Below, in pieces: positions 23,780 through 32,328 of a stretch of 33,964 nt of DNA. Origin of the DNA: Eubacteriales Family XIII. Incertae Sedis bacterium (GTDB taxonomy: Bacteria; Bacillota; Clostridia; Peptostreptococcales; Anaerovoracaceae); NCBI GenBank assembly GCA_031281765.1, contig JAITEX010000013.1, positions 1 to 33,964 of the forward strand. The letters are read 5' to 3'. The notes under the pieces are model-generated. The model did no database searches. It worked only from the letters and a program-made list of their open reading frames with translations, and was not told the DNA's origin. Every line of letters begins with the position of its first letter. Within the stretch, counting starts at the first letter, position 1. Position numbers and translations under genes: made by a program.

Positions 23780-24598
23780 CTATGCTATGGCGATATGTTC
23801 GGTTTCGCTGTTTATGAAACCGAGCAGCAGCGCGACAAACTCGCCGGGCTTCTCGTACATTGAGGCGTGCCCCGCGTTCTCGATCGTCACATGCCCGGCC
23901 TTCGGTATGAGCCGCGCCAGTTCCTCCTGATGAAAGAACGGCGTCACAAAATCGCTGTCCGAGGATATGACCAAAGTAGGGGCCTCAATGCGCGGGAGCT
24001 CTGCGCGCTCGTCGTGGTTCTCCGCGCTGCGGGTAAGCCGCCCGAACGCGTCATACACCTCCGGCGTAAATATCTTTACGAATAAGTCCTCGCGTTTCGC
24101 CAGCCATTCGTAATTCTCCTCATAGTAGCGGGGAGAATAGATGATGGGAATACAGGTTTTGAAGAACATATGCCCGTCGTAGCTTGCAAAGGAGTATTCC
24201 CATGAGCGCCCTATATCCCGCAGCCATGCGGAGGTGTAGGCCGTCGTATTTGCCAGAATCAGTTTTTTTACCCGGTCCGGGTGGTTTATCGCAATCTTCA
24301 TCGCGATTTCCCCGCCGTAACTGATACCCGCGATATTGACCGCCGGCAGGCCGAGTTCGTCAAGCAGGGCCAAAGCGACCTCGACCTGGATGTCCTGGCT
24401 GTATTCATGATTCACCTTATCGCTCTTTCCCTGGTCTATGAAATCAAGCAGCAACAGCCTGTTCGATTTTGTGAATGCCGGGATAAAGGCGGCCCATGAC
24501 GCGCACGACATGAAGATACCGTTGAGTATGAGCAGCGGCTCGCCCTCACCCGTATCTTCGTAGTATATATCGTGTTCTCCGTATTTGAATTTTGGCAT
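23780..24598 (-). CDS. Alpha/beta hydrolase (operon copy)
   Basis: The 272-residue alpha/beta-fold hydrolase has a nucleophile elbow GISYGG (Ser93), acid Asp216 in SDSDFVTP, and His244 in NAGHASMYEKP. Oxyanion region LNGIF is near the N-terminus. Family members cleave esters, amides or C-C bonds; the substrate cannot be told. GGAGG lies just before the ATG, 10 bases after the CoA-transferase gene. It resembles the hydrolase at 32407 on the other side of the transporter in the elbow and His regions (SYGGE-AMK, GH....EKP). Confidence 0.88.
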   Translation of the reverse strand: MPKFKYGEHDIYYEDTGEGEPLLILNGIFMSCASWAAFIPAFTKSNRLLLLDFIDQGKSDKVNHEYSQDIQVEVALALLDELGLPAVNIAGISYGGEIAMKIAINHPDRVKKLILANTTAYTSAWLRDIGRSWEYSFASYDGHMFFKTCIPIIYSPRYYEENYEWLAKREDLFVKIFTPEVYDAFGRLTRSAENHDERAELPRIEAPTLVISSDSDFVTPFFHQEELARLIPKAGHVTIENAGHASMYEKPGEFVALLLGFINSETEHIAIA

Positions 24599-24608
24599 AC
24601 TGCACCTC

Positions 24609-25922
24609 CTATTTCAGGTATTTGAGGGTTTTTGCTTCCTCAAGCAGCGTTTCGCGGAAGTCCGGATGGGCGATGGAGATGAGCCTTTCGGCCTTCTCGC
24701 GGACAGTGACGCCGCGCAGGTTGACCGCCCCGTATTCCGTTACAACCCAGTCCACATCATTGCGGCTGAGCGACACCGCCGCGCCGGGACGAAGCGTCGG
24801 GACGATTTTTGATACGGTCTTTCGCTCCCCCGTTTCCGCGTCCTTGATTGCGGTCGTGCTGTACAGCGCGATGATGGAGCGTCCGTTTTTTGATATTTGC
24901 GCTCCGATGGCGGTATCCGCCTGCCCCCCGGTACCGGATATTTGCACGGGCCCTATGCTTTCACTGCAGCACTGGCCCGTAAGGTCGATTTCAACGGTCG
25001 TATTGATGCTCACCTGATTGTCATTCCGCGCGATGACGTAGGGATCATTTACGAGAGCGCCGTTCTTTATCAGTATATCGGGGTTGTCGTTCATGAAATC
25101 ATACATTTCCTGATTGCCCAAAGCAAAGGCGCAGACGACTTTTCCCACGTCGACTTGTTTCTTGCTGCCGTCCACGACACCTATACGCATCAGTTCCATG
25201 ATCCCGGTCGTCATCATCTCGGTATGGATGCCGAGGTTGCGTTTCGCTTTCAAAAAATTACACACCGCATTCGGGATGCCGCCTATGCCCACCTGGACGC
25301 AGTCGCCGTCCTGTACGAGGTTTGCGATGAGTTCGCCTATCTTCATGTCCTTCTCGTTGCTTTCGACATCGGGAATCGTACCCAAAGAATAGTCGCATTC
25401 AATCACGTAGTCGATGTCGTCCCATTCGAGGTAATTATCCCCGAATACATGCGGAACATTCGGGCTGATTTCAAGAATAACAATATCGGCCTTTTTCGCG
25501 ATTTCCTCCTCGTAGGTGTTGCTGCATCCAAAGCGTATACGGCCCGACTCTTCGGGCATGGACGCCGCGCATATCATAATATTTGTTTTCTTGTGGAAGT
25601 TGCGCTTGGAAGCGGCCAGATGCAAATGGTTCGGGATGAATGAGACGCGGCCCGTGTCCGCGAGTTTGCGCAAGGTCGGCGTAATGAACCACGAATCTAT
25701 CAGGAACGCTTTATTGATGTATGTTTCCGTCAGATATTCGCCCTTGGCGGTCGGCATACAGTTTGTGATTGTCACGTCGTCTACCCGGTCCGCTATGGTG
25801 TGAAGCTGTCCCAGAAAAGCCTGCGGCTCGTTTCCTCCGAGCCCGACCGTGATGTTGAACCCGCTCTCCACGAGCGCCAACGCTTCCTCAACCGAAATTT
25901 TTTTGGAACTGTAATCAAACAT
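24609..25922 (-). CDS. Acetyl-CoA hydrolase/transferase family CoA-transferase (4-hydroxybutyrate CoA-transferase-like)
   Basis: The 437-residue enzyme belongs to the 4-hydroxybutyrate CoA-transferase/acetyl-CoA hydrolase family, which moves CoA between acetyl-CoA and another acid. Family motifs are seen: VQVGIGGIPNAV, GIHTEMM with Glu235 as likely catalytic residue, EIDLTGQCCSE, SGTGGQAD, and the C-terminal VTEYGAVNLRG. The ATG lies 1 base after the KASIII-like stop codon (TAAGATG), so the two are coupled. It is the second gene of the operon and would activate an acid substrate to its CoA ester. Confidence 0.92.
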   Translation of the reverse strand: MFDYSSKKISVEEALALVESGFNITVGLGGNEPQAFLGQLHTIADRVDDVTITNCMPTAKGEYLTETYINKAFLIDSWFITPTLRKLADTGRVSFIPNHLHLAASKRNFHKKTNIMICAASMPEESGRIRFGCSNTYEEEIAKKADIVILEISPNVPHVFGDNYLEWDDIDYVIECDYSLGTIPDVESNEKDMKIGELIANLVQDGDCVQVGIGGIPNAVCNFLKAKRNLGIHTEMMTTGIMELMRIGVVDGSKKQVDVGKVVCAFALGNQEMYDFMNDNPDILIKNGALVNDPYVIARNDNQVSINTTVEIDLTGQCCSESIGPVQISGTGGQADTAIGAQISKNGRSIIALYSTTAIKDAETGERKTVSKIVPTLRPGAAVSLSRNDVDWVVTEYGAVNLRGVTVREKAERLISIAHPDFRETLLEEAKTLKYLK

Positions 25923-25923
25923 C

Positions 25924-26967
25924 TTACTTTACCTTATCTTCCTTTCTCCCCCAACGAATGCACGTTGACGCCCAGACATACCCGATGCCCGCGGCTATCA
26001 TTGTCACAATATCCCCCTCTTTGATTTTCCCCTGTTCAAGCCCGAGGGACAGGGTAAGCACCTGATCCACCTGGCCGATGTGGCCATAGTCCTCCAGATA
26101 AATCGATTGGTCCTCCGAGAGGCCCATCTCCGCTAATATCGCCTTATGTTGGCTTCTCTTGAAATGCAGTATGCCGAGATAGTCAATATCCGCTCTCGTC
26201 AGACCACCGCTCTTTCGGAGGCTTTCGTCTATGCAGCGGTACCAGTTGGGAAGGCTGACCTCGTTCAGCCGGTTCTTCATATTTTCCGCGTCTAAGAGCC
26301 GCAGGGATTTGTAGCCTTCCTCCACCGTGTCGGGAGTGAACGGCCGGTTGATGCCGCCTATCTCGACAGCCGCCGCATAAGCAAGCGAACCGTCGGCTAT
26401 GATGTGCGACCCCAATATCAGATTGCGGTCCATCCCTTTCTTCAGGATCAGCGCACAGCCTCCCGCCGCGAGATTGTACATCATGCTCATATTCTTGTCG
26501 GTGTAATCCACGAAATCCCCGTTGCGATACCCGCCCGCGATAAGAATCGTATCTATCTCATCGTCGGAGATGAGCATGTCCTTCGCGATTTTCAAGGTGC
26601 TGAGCGTGGTACAGCAGCGGTTTGCCAGATCTATGCCCCACGCGTTCACCGCGCCTATCTCATTTTGTATATACAAGGCAGAGGTCGTCAGCCCGTATTC
26701 CTTCCATTCTTCTCCCACGCACAGAATCACGTCTATTTCCGCGGGGTCTATGCCCGTTCGCCGGATGGCGTCGGCGGCCGCGAGCGCACCCATGCGTTGG
26801 GTCCCGTCATGCGCGCCCGGGACAGGCTTGCGTCGGACGCCGAGTTTCTCGATGACAGCTTCCTCACTCCACACGCCTTTTGTAGCGTCGGCTATTTCCT
26901 TCGCTGTCATAAAGGTGTCCGGTATATACAGCCCGTAACCCGCTATTCCTATGTTTTCTTCTTTCAT
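25924..26967 (-). CDS. 3-oxoacyl-ACP synthase III (KASIII)-like enzyme with altered catalytic triad
   Basis: The 347-residue protein has the thiolase/KAS fold and KASIII-like order. The active-site Cys is Cys118 in DLANRCCTT, followed by another Cys. His268 in GILHFKRS aligns with the triad His. The triad Asn position (YGN in KASIII) is His296 in EDYGHIGQVD. It therefore probably does not carry out standard FabH condensation; thiolase-like cleavage or another acyl transfer is possible. The ATG at 26967 follows AAAGGGGGCC and is preferred to an upstream one at 27012. It heads the operon of CoA-transferase, hydrolase and dehydrogenase and diverges from livH. Confidence 0.87.
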   Translation of the reverse strand: MKEENIGIAGYGLYIPDTFMTAKEIADATKGVWSEEAVIEKLGVRRKPVPGAHDGTQRMGALAAADAIRRTGIDPAEIDVILCVGEEWKEYGLTTSALYIQNEIGAVNAWGIDLANRCCTTLSTLKIAKDMLISDDEIDTILIAGGYRNGDFVDYTDKNMSMMYNLAAGGCALILKKGMDRNLILGSHIIADGSLAYAAAVEIGGINRPFTPDTVEEGYKSLRLLDAENMKNRLNEVSLPNWYRCIDESLRKSGGLTRADIDYLGILHFKRSQHKAILAEMGLSEDQSIYLEDYGHIGQVDQVLTLSLGLEQGKIKEGDIVTMIAAGIGYVWASTCIRWGRKEDKVK

Positions 26968-27029
26968 ATAAGATGGCCCCCTTTCCGCAGAGATGACTTT
27001 TACGCGCCACAATTGAATAATTTACAATA

Positions 27030-27083
27030 TGACAACCTTGTCACATTTACCATCAGTATAGCACGCTGAAATTATTAATACAA
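27030..27083 (-). promoter_or_regulatory. Promoter and operator of the KASIII-like operon
   Basis: On the minus strand TTGTAT (27083-27078), a 17-base spacer, and TATACT (27060-27055) form a SigA-type promoter. Eleven bases past the -10 lies the inverted repeat TGACA-ACCT-TGTCA on the plus strand (27030-27043), covering about +5 to +18. A bound repressor there would block initiation. The leader is about 80 bases. Confidence 0.7.
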
Positions 27084-27086
27084 TAC

Positions 27087-27100
27087 AAAATACGTATTTT
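27087..27100. promoter_or_regulatory. Perfect 14-bp palindrome in the divergent spacer
   Basis: AAAATACGTATTTT is its own reverse complement and lies just upstream of the KASIII operon -35 box. It could be a second regulator site. The rest of the spacer (27101-27200) is AT-rich, contains TATAAT-like strings but no gene. Confidence 0.35.
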
Positions 27101-27200
27101 TTATTTGAGCGCCGCCGTTGGGTTTATCGTGAAATTCTCTTGTATAATAATATAATAAAGGTACTCAAAAATAAATTATAAAAAATAAGTAAAATTTATA

Positions 27201-27254
27201 TTGAATTATAGGAACCGACCTGTTATACTAAACACGTAAATGACACATATGTCA
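27201..27254 (+). promoter_or_regulatory. Promoter and operator of the liv operon
   Basis: TTGAAT (27201-27206), 17 bases, then TATACT (27224-27229), preceded by TGT as an extended -10. Eleven bases past the -10 lies TGACA-CATA-TGTCA (27241-27254), extended to 8-bp arms AAATGACA/TGTCATTT. The distance is identical to that in the divergent promoter. The livH start is about 110 bases downstream of the transcription start. Confidence 0.75.
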
Positions 27255-27347
27255 TTTTGCTCACGAACATGTATCGCAAATGAGTAGCTGGGGTTGGCAA
27301 TAAAATATAGCATGCGGTGACGCGCAACTAAAGAAAGGGAAAGCACC

Positions 27348-28223
27348 GTGGATATGATTATTCAACCGTTTATTCGGAGTCTTGAGACAGGCAGCGTGTA
27401 CGCGCTTGCCGCGTTGGGTATCATCATAGTGTGGCGAACAAATCTTGTGATGCACTTTGCGCAGGGTTCCATGGGAATGTTCAGCGCCACGGCCGTAGCC
27501 TTCGTGCTCAACAGGGCGGGCTTGCCGCTGTGGCTCAGTGTGCTTGCCGGCGTCGGCGTTGCCGTCCTGCTCGGTTTTGCCGTGGACTTCTCTATTATTC
27601 GCAGGCTGAAAAAGGCGACCGCCGTGGGCAAGGAGATTATTACGCTTGGCCTGATAATGGTGTTTCTCGGCCTGGCGCCCATTATATTCGGAACGGACCC
27701 GATGCAATTACCGAAGTTCATCACGAGCGGCGATGTGCAGCTTGGCGGCGCGTCGATTTCCTACAACGCGCTGCTGAATATAATCATAGGCATCGTCATA
27801 ACCTTGGTCCTTTTCTACATTTTGCAAAACACGAAGATAGGCCTTGCCGTCCGGGCGACGGCTTCCAGTGAAATTACGGCCCGCCTCATGGGCATTCCCA
27901 CCCGCACGGTGACCCTCTTTTCGTGGGCGACCGCGGGCGTGCTCGGCATGCTGGCCGGGGTGATGATTGCGCCGACGGTCATGGTCACGCCCTCCTTTAT
28001 GAACGCAGTACAGGTCAACGCGCTCTTTGCCTGCGTGCTCGGCGGGTTCCAAACCTTTTACGGCCCCGTGATAGGCGCCTACCTCATCGCCATTTGCAGC
28101 AATTTTCTCAAACTCTACGTCAGCTCGGTGTGGGGAGAACAGCTGATGTACCTCATCATATTGGCGTTCCTGCTGTTCCGTCCGAACGGGCTGGTTGGCA
28201 AGACGTATATCAAGAAGGTTTGA
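27348..28223 (+). CDS. livH: Branched-chain amino acid-type ABC transporter permease LivH
   Basis: LivH-type permeases form one half of the membrane channel of LIV/HAAT importers, which take up branched-chain amino acids, amides, urea or related compounds. The 291 residues have about eight hydrophobic segments, with SVYALAALGIIIVWR near the start and MFSATAVAFV, GKEIITLGLI and FYGPVIGAYLIAI as family landmarks. The start codon is probably GTG at 27348, with AAAGGGAAAG upstream; ATG 27354 is an alternative. livM follows 20 bases later. First gene of the liv operon, diverging from the KASIII-like operon. Confidence 0.92.
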   Translation: MDMIIQPFIRSLETGSVYALAALGIIIVWRTNLVMHFAQGSMGMFSATAVAFVLNRAGLPLWLSVLAGVGVAVLLGFAVDFSIIRRLKKATAVGKEIITLGLIMVFLGLAPIIFGTDPMQLPKFITSGDVQLGGASISYNALLNIIIGIVITLVLFYILQNTKIGLAVRATASSEITARLMGIPTRTVTLFSWATAGVLGMLAGVMIAPTVMVTPSFMNAVQVNALFACVLGGFQTFYGPVIGAYLIAICSNFLKLYVSSVWGEQLMYLIILAFLLFRPNGLVGKTYIKKV

Positions 28224-28243
28224 CAAGGGGAGAAGGTGACGAT

Positions 28244-29326
28244 ATGACCGCTACGATCAAGCCGCAAAAGGCAATACAGGCAGTTTTGAAGAATGCGCAC
28301 GTGCAGTTTCTCGTCTTTGGCGGGCTGCTCCTGCTGCTGCCCGTCATCGCGGAATCCGGCATAATGAAAATGAGTACGCTTGAAACCCTCGGGTTTGTAT
28401 TGATATATTCCATCGTCTCTATCGGGATGAATCTTCTGCTCGGATATTCCGGGCTCGTATCGCTTGGTACGGCGGGCTTTATGGGGCTCGGGGCCTACCT
28501 CGCGGCATATACCGTTGAAAACCTCTCACTCTCCTTTTGGGTTGCCGTATTTGCGGCTATGGTTATTCCGACGGCCATAGGTCTGGCCGTCGGAGCCATT
28601 TCACTTCGTCTCCGCAATATCTATCTTGCGATAGCGACGCTGTGCATCTCGGAGATACTGATGAAGACCTTTGAACAGCTTGACTGGTTTACGGGGGGCA
28701 CCGCGGGAAAACAGTCGCAGTACCCCACTATCTTTGGCGACAAGTTGGATAGGGGCGGCGTCTTCGTCGTTATCGTCGTCGTCCTCGTGCTTATCATGAT
28801 GCTGACGCACAATATCGTGAACGGACAGATGGGAAGGGCCTTGCACGCCATGCGCTCCAGCGAAGTCGCCGCGCAGGCGATGGGCGTCAATCTCGTAAAA
28901 TACAAGCTCGTCGCGTTTGCCTTAGCCACAGCCTACGCCGGACTTGGCGGCGGCCTGTACCTGTTCTTCCTCAAGAGTTCCTATCCGAGTACGTGGAGTC
29001 TCATGCTTTCCCTGAACGTGATTGCCATGGTGGTCGTCGGCGGGCTGCGGTCCATATTCGGCACCGTGGCAGGCGCCGTTATTATCTGGGGAGTTCCGGA
29101 GCTTGTGTTAAAGAAGCTGCCCGTTATCGGGAGCATCAGCGGGTTGCCGTATATATTCAGCGGCATACTGATTATCGTCGTCATCATGTTTTTCCCGAGA
29201 GGGTTAAAAGGGCTGTTTGATATTATAGTCGACCGTATTCGCCGCCTGAGTAAAAAGAAGGTTTCCGCCGTACCCGGGAAATCCGCGGATACTACGGAGC
29301 CGACAGAACCGGAGGTGCAGCCATAA
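28244..29326 (+). CDS. livM: Branched-chain amino acid-type ABC transporter permease LivM
   Basis: LivM is the second permease of the importer. The 360 residues carry several membrane segments and the family landmarks LLLGYSGLVSLGTAGFMGLG, RLRNIYLAIATLC, GRALHAMRSSEVAAQAMGVN (the loop contacting the ATPase) and GLRSIFGTVAG. The start is ATG 28244 after AGAAGGTGA; an earlier in-frame start exists but lies inside livH. The stop codon TAA overlaps the livG ATG as TAATG. A charged tail of about 35 residues follows the last membrane segment. Confidence 0.93.
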   Translation: MTATIKPQKAIQAVLKNAHVQFLVFGGLLLLLPVIAESGIMKMSTLETLGFVLIYSIVSIGMNLLLGYSGLVSLGTAGFMGLGAYLAAYTVENLSLSFWVAVFAAMVIPTAIGLAVGAISLRLRNIYLAIATLCISEILMKTFEQLDWFTGGTAGKQSQYPTIFGDKLDRGGVFVVIVVVLVLIMMLTHNIVNGQMGRALHAMRSSEVAAQAMGVNLVKYKLVAFALATAYAGLGGGLYLFFLKSSYPSTWSLMLSLNVIAMVVVGGLRSIFGTVAGAVIIWGVPELVLKKLPVIGSISGLPYIFSGILIIVVIMFFPRGLKGLFDIIVDRIRRLSKKKVSAVPGKSADTTEPTEPEVQP

Positions 29327-30171
29327 TGGAAAACACGAGAAAAGAAGCGTTGCGTATCGAGAAGCTGTCCATTCAATTCGGTGGGCTTAAGGCGCTCGAC
29401 GACCTCTCGTTCACTGTGTACGAGAATGAGATATTCGGGCTGATAGGACCCAACGGTGCGGGAAAGACCACGGTATTCAACTGTATTACGCAGTTTTACA
29501 AACCGGATGCGGGCCATGTTTTTTTCAACGCCTCTGACGCGCGGCAGCGCGGACATCTGAAGCGTCGTGATTTGCCCGCGGACGGAGAAATGGTCGACCT
29601 CGTCGGCAAACCCGTCCACCGGATCATCCGGTACGGCTTGGTTCGTACGTTCCAGAACGTAGAAGTGATTCCCGAACTCAGCCTGATAGACAATGTTCTG
29701 ATCGGAGCGCATGTGGACTTCAACTCCACGATGTTTGAGCAGGCGCTGCGGTTACCGAGGGCGCGGCGCGAGGAGAAAAAGCATCGCGCACAAGCGGTCA
29801 AAGCTATGGAGTTTCTCGGAATCGCGGATATAAAAGACCAGCTCGCGGGAGGCCAGCCGTACGGTATCTTGAAGAAGATAGAGATGACGCGTACCCTGAT
29901 GTGCGAGCCGCGCTTGATCATCCTTGACGAACCCGCCGCAGGACTCAATAACACGGAGACGGAAGAACTCGCGAAAATCATACACATGATACGCGAAAAC
30001 TACCATTGTACGATACTTTTGGTCGAACACGACATGAGATTGGTCATGGAGGTCTGTGACAGGATCTGCGCGATTTCCTTCGGCAAATTCCTTGCTACCG
30101 GGACGCCCGCGGAGATCCAGAAAGACAAATCGGTTCAGGAAGCATACTTGGGAGAACAGGAAGATGAGTGA
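29326..30171 (+). CDS. livG: ABC transporter ATP-binding protein LivG
   Basis: LivG is one of two ATPases that power the importer. The 281 residues have Walker A GPNGAGKTT, Walker B LIILDEPAAGLN, and a Q-loop at about 45-50 residues further. The signature region reads LAGGQPYGILKKIEMTRTL, a variant of the usual LSYGxQRRLEI. An insert of about 25 residues after Walker A region (FFNASDARQRGHLKRRDLPA onward) is longer than in many LivG proteins. It overlaps livM by one base and livF by eight. GGAGGTG precedes its start. Confidence 0.93.
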   Translation: MENTRKEALRIEKLSIQFGGLKALDDLSFTVYENEIFGLIGPNGAGKTTVFNCITQFYKPDAGHVFFNASDARQRGHLKRRDLPADGEMVDLVGKPVHRIIRYGLVRTFQNVEVIPELSLIDNVLIGAHVDFNSTMFEQALRLPRARREEKKHRAQAVKAMEFLGIADIKDQLAGGQPYGILKKIEMTRTLMCEPRLIILDEPAAGLNNTETEELAKIIHMIRENYHCTILLVEHDMRLVMEVCDRICAISFGKFLATGTPAEIQKDKSVQEAYLGEQEDE

Positions 30172-30883
30172 TTTGGCACTGAGCATTCGCGGATTGCGCA
30201 TCCGTTACGGGGCTGTCGAAGCTGTCAAGGGCATAGACATAGACGTCTATGAAGGCCAGGTCGTCGCCCTGCTCGGCGCGAACGGCGCGGGCAAGACGTC
30301 CACGCTGCGCAGCATATCCGGGCTTACTCCGGCGGATTCGGGGACGATTTCCTTTTTCGGCGTCGATATTACGCATACCGATGTTGAGAAAATCACCGCA
30401 ATGGGTGTCGTACAATCCCCCGAAGGCCGCCAGATATTCCGCGATTTGACGGTGGAGGAAAACCTCCGCACCGGCGCGTTCCCGCTCAAGAACAAGCGGC
30501 AGGTAGCGGAAAACTTCAAACGTTGCTACCGGTATTTTCCGCGCCTTGAGGAACGCAAATCACAGATGGGCTATACCTTGTCCGGCGGCGAACTCCAGAT
30601 GCTCGCGATTGCGCGCGCGCTGATGAGCAGCCCGCGGCTGCTCCTGCTCGACGAGCCGTCCCTTGGCCTCGCGCCCCTGCTCGTCCGCGATATTTTCAAG
30701 ATCATCGGGGAAATACGCAACGAAGGCGTCACCGTGCTGATTGTCGAGCAGAACGCGCTACAGACCCTGAAAATCGCCGATTACGGCTATGTGCTCGAAA
30801 CGGGCAAGAATAATATTCACGGCCCCGCGAATGAATTGATAAAGGATAAGCGCCTTGTGGAAGCCTACCTCGGCGCCATTTGA
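30164..30883 (+). CDS. livF: ABC transporter ATP-binding protein LivF
   Basis: LivF is the second ATPase of the importer. The 239 residues have Walker A GANGAGKTS, signature LSGGELQMLAIARAL and Walker B LLLLDEPSLGLAP, all canonical. The ATG at 30164 overlaps livG by 8 bases with AGGA upstream. A longer reading frame upstream is not used because it would lie inside livG. The operon reads H-M-G-F as in typical HAAT systems; the binding protein is placed last. Confidence 0.93.
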   Translation: MSDLALSIRGLRIRYGAVEAVKGIDIDVYEGQVVALLGANGAGKTSTLRSISGLTPADSGTISFFGVDITHTDVEKITAMGVVQSPEGRQIFRDLTVEENLRTGAFPLKNKRQVAENFKRCYRYFPRLEERKSQMGYTLSGGELQMLAIARALMSSPRLLLLDEPSLGLAPLLVRDIFKIIGEIRNEGVTVLIVEQNALQTLKIADYGYVLETGKNNIHGPANELIKDKRLVEAYLGAI

Positions 30884-30902
30884 GGCTCGCGTGTAGTGAC
30901 AA

Positions 30903-30926
30903 AAGCCCGATAATAAGATTGGGTTT
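30903..30926 (+). other. Hairpin between livF and livK
   Basis: AAGCCCGAT (30903-30911) pairs with ATTGGGTTT (30918-30926) through a 9-bp stem with two G-U pairs and loop AATAAG. It ends in TTT but lacks a full T-run. It could be a weak terminator or protect the RNA end, altering the amount of binding protein relative to the permeases. A clear promoter for livK was not found in the 101-base gap. Confidence 0.35.
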
Positions 30927-30984
30927 ATGTATAGAGTAAAACGGTTACAGTGAGAATTAAGTAAGAAGTTTGAGGAGGATTGAA

Positions 30985-32256
30985 ATGAAAAAGAAATTGT
31001 TAGTGCTCAGCTTGATTGTGGCGCTCGTAGGAACGTCGCTTCTTAGCGCGTGCGGCGGCGACAAATCGTCTGATAGCGACACCCCCGCGGATGGCGGCGA
31101 AACAGCCTATGTGCAGGGAATCACAGACGATGAAGTCATTATTGCCAACAGCGCCGCGACGTCCGGGGCCTATGCGCCGGTAGGCGTCCCCTTTGTTGCG
31201 GGCATAAATGCCTATATCGACATGGTCAATGAAAACGGCGGCATAGACGGACGGAAAATCACGTTCAAACATACCGACGATGAATTTGACCCCGCCAAGG
31301 GCGCGGCCGCATTGACGGAATACGTGGAAGATGAGAAGGTGTTTGCCATCGTCGGACACTTCGGCACGCCGGTCGTTGCGGCGACCATCAACGCGCTGAA
31401 GGACTACGGCATCCCTTCGGTGTATTTCGCGACCGGTATCGGCCAGCTGTACGCTACGGATGCCAAGACCAACGCTGATGGCTACAATATTTTCCCGGTC
31501 CAGCCGATTTATAATACGGAAGGCAAGATCATGGTCGCCTATGCGACGGGTAAGTTCGCGGCCAAGAAAATCGGCATCATCTACACGAACGATGACGCGG
31601 GCATGGATCTCGAAAAAGGGGCAAAGGAACAGATTGAATCGATGACCGGCATCGAACTCGTTGAGGAACAGGTAGCTGCGGGCGCCGCGGACGTTTCTGC
31701 GGCGGTCACCTCCATCAAAAACGCGAACGTTGACTACATCATCGTCGCTTCCATACAGGCCACCATGCCGACCATCGTCAAGGAGCTTGCCGCGCAGAGC
31801 GTCAACAAGGACTGCATCACCACCTATGTCAACGTATCGGACGCGATGAGCAGCGCGGTGCGCGACGACATCAAAGGCAAGTTTGACCTCTACGGCTTAG
31901 GCTGGGTTGCCTACGATACCCCGGAAGCTCAGGAAGCATTGGCCACATACCAATCACGGATCGACAAAGAATACGCGAGCAATCCCTACGCGCAGACCGG
32001 TTGGATAGCGGGGCATTTCTTCGCGGAAGGCCTCCGCAGGCTTGAGGGCAAAGAAGTTACCTGGGAGAGCTACATGAAAGCGCTTGAAGATGGAACTATT
32101 CAGAACCCGTTCGGAGGACAGATCGACTTTTCGAACGGCCAGCGTATCGGTACGCAGGAGATGAACCTGTCCAAAGTGACGGACGTTTCCGATGCCGCGC
32201 CGTTTGGCTGGGAAGCCGTAATACCGTTGACTTCAATGAACGACCTGTTGAAGTAA
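30985..32256 (+). CDS. livK: ABC transporter substrate-binding lipoprotein (LivK-type)
   Basis: This is the extracellular solute-binding protein of the importer (Peripla_BP_6 type). The 423 residues begin with signal peptide MKKKLLVLSLIVALVGTSLL ending in lipobox LSAC (Cys23), so the protein is membrane-anchored. The rest matches two-lobed LIV-type binding proteins: GITDDEVIIANSAATSGAYA, AYIDMVNENGGIDGRKI and the FDPAKGAAALTEYVEDEKV region. Ligand cannot be told; family members bind branched-chain amino acids, amides, urea or aromatic acids. GAGGAGGA precedes the ATG. It is followed by a strong hairpin terminator. Confidence 0.93.
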   Translation: MKKKLLVLSLIVALVGTSLLSACGGDKSSDSDTPADGGETAYVQGITDDEVIIANSAATSGAYAPVGVPFVAGINAYIDMVNENGGIDGRKITFKHTDDEFDPAKGAAALTEYVEDEKVFAIVGHFGTPVVAATINALKDYGIPSVYFATGIGQLYATDAKTNADGYNIFPVQPIYNTEGKIMVAYATGKFAAKKIGIIYTNDDAGMDLEKGAKEQIESMTGIELVEEQVAAGAADVSAAVTSIKNANVDYIIVASIQATMPTIVKELAAQSVNKDCITTYVNVSDAMSSAVRDDIKGKFDLYGLGWVAYDTPEAQEALATYQSRIDKEYASNPYAQTGWIAGHFFAEGLRRLEGKEVTWESYMKALEDGTIQNPFGGQIDFSNGQRIGTQEMNLSKVTDVSDAAPFGWEAVIPLTSMNDLLK

Positions 32257-32268
32257 TTACCTTTCCAT

Positions 32269-32307
32269 GTCAAGGGGGACGCGTCCAAAAGACGCGTCCC
32301 TTTTGAC
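32269..32307 (+). terminator. Terminator hairpin after livK
   Basis: A stem of about 17 bp with loop CAAAA: core GGGACGCGTC (32276-32285) with GACGCGTCCC (32291-32300), flanked by GTCAAGG and TTTTGAC. TTTT follows the core, so it can act as a terminator for the liv operon. Its TCCCTTTTG part also resembles the palindromic repeat family. Confidence 0.65.
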
Positions 32308-32328
32308 GTTCGTCACACTTTTTATGGC

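Noticed and set aside
27923-28243. Upstream extension of the livM reading frame into livH
   Set aside because: The first part overlaps livH and has Arg-rich nonsense composition; ATG 28244 has a ribosome binding site and a family-like start.
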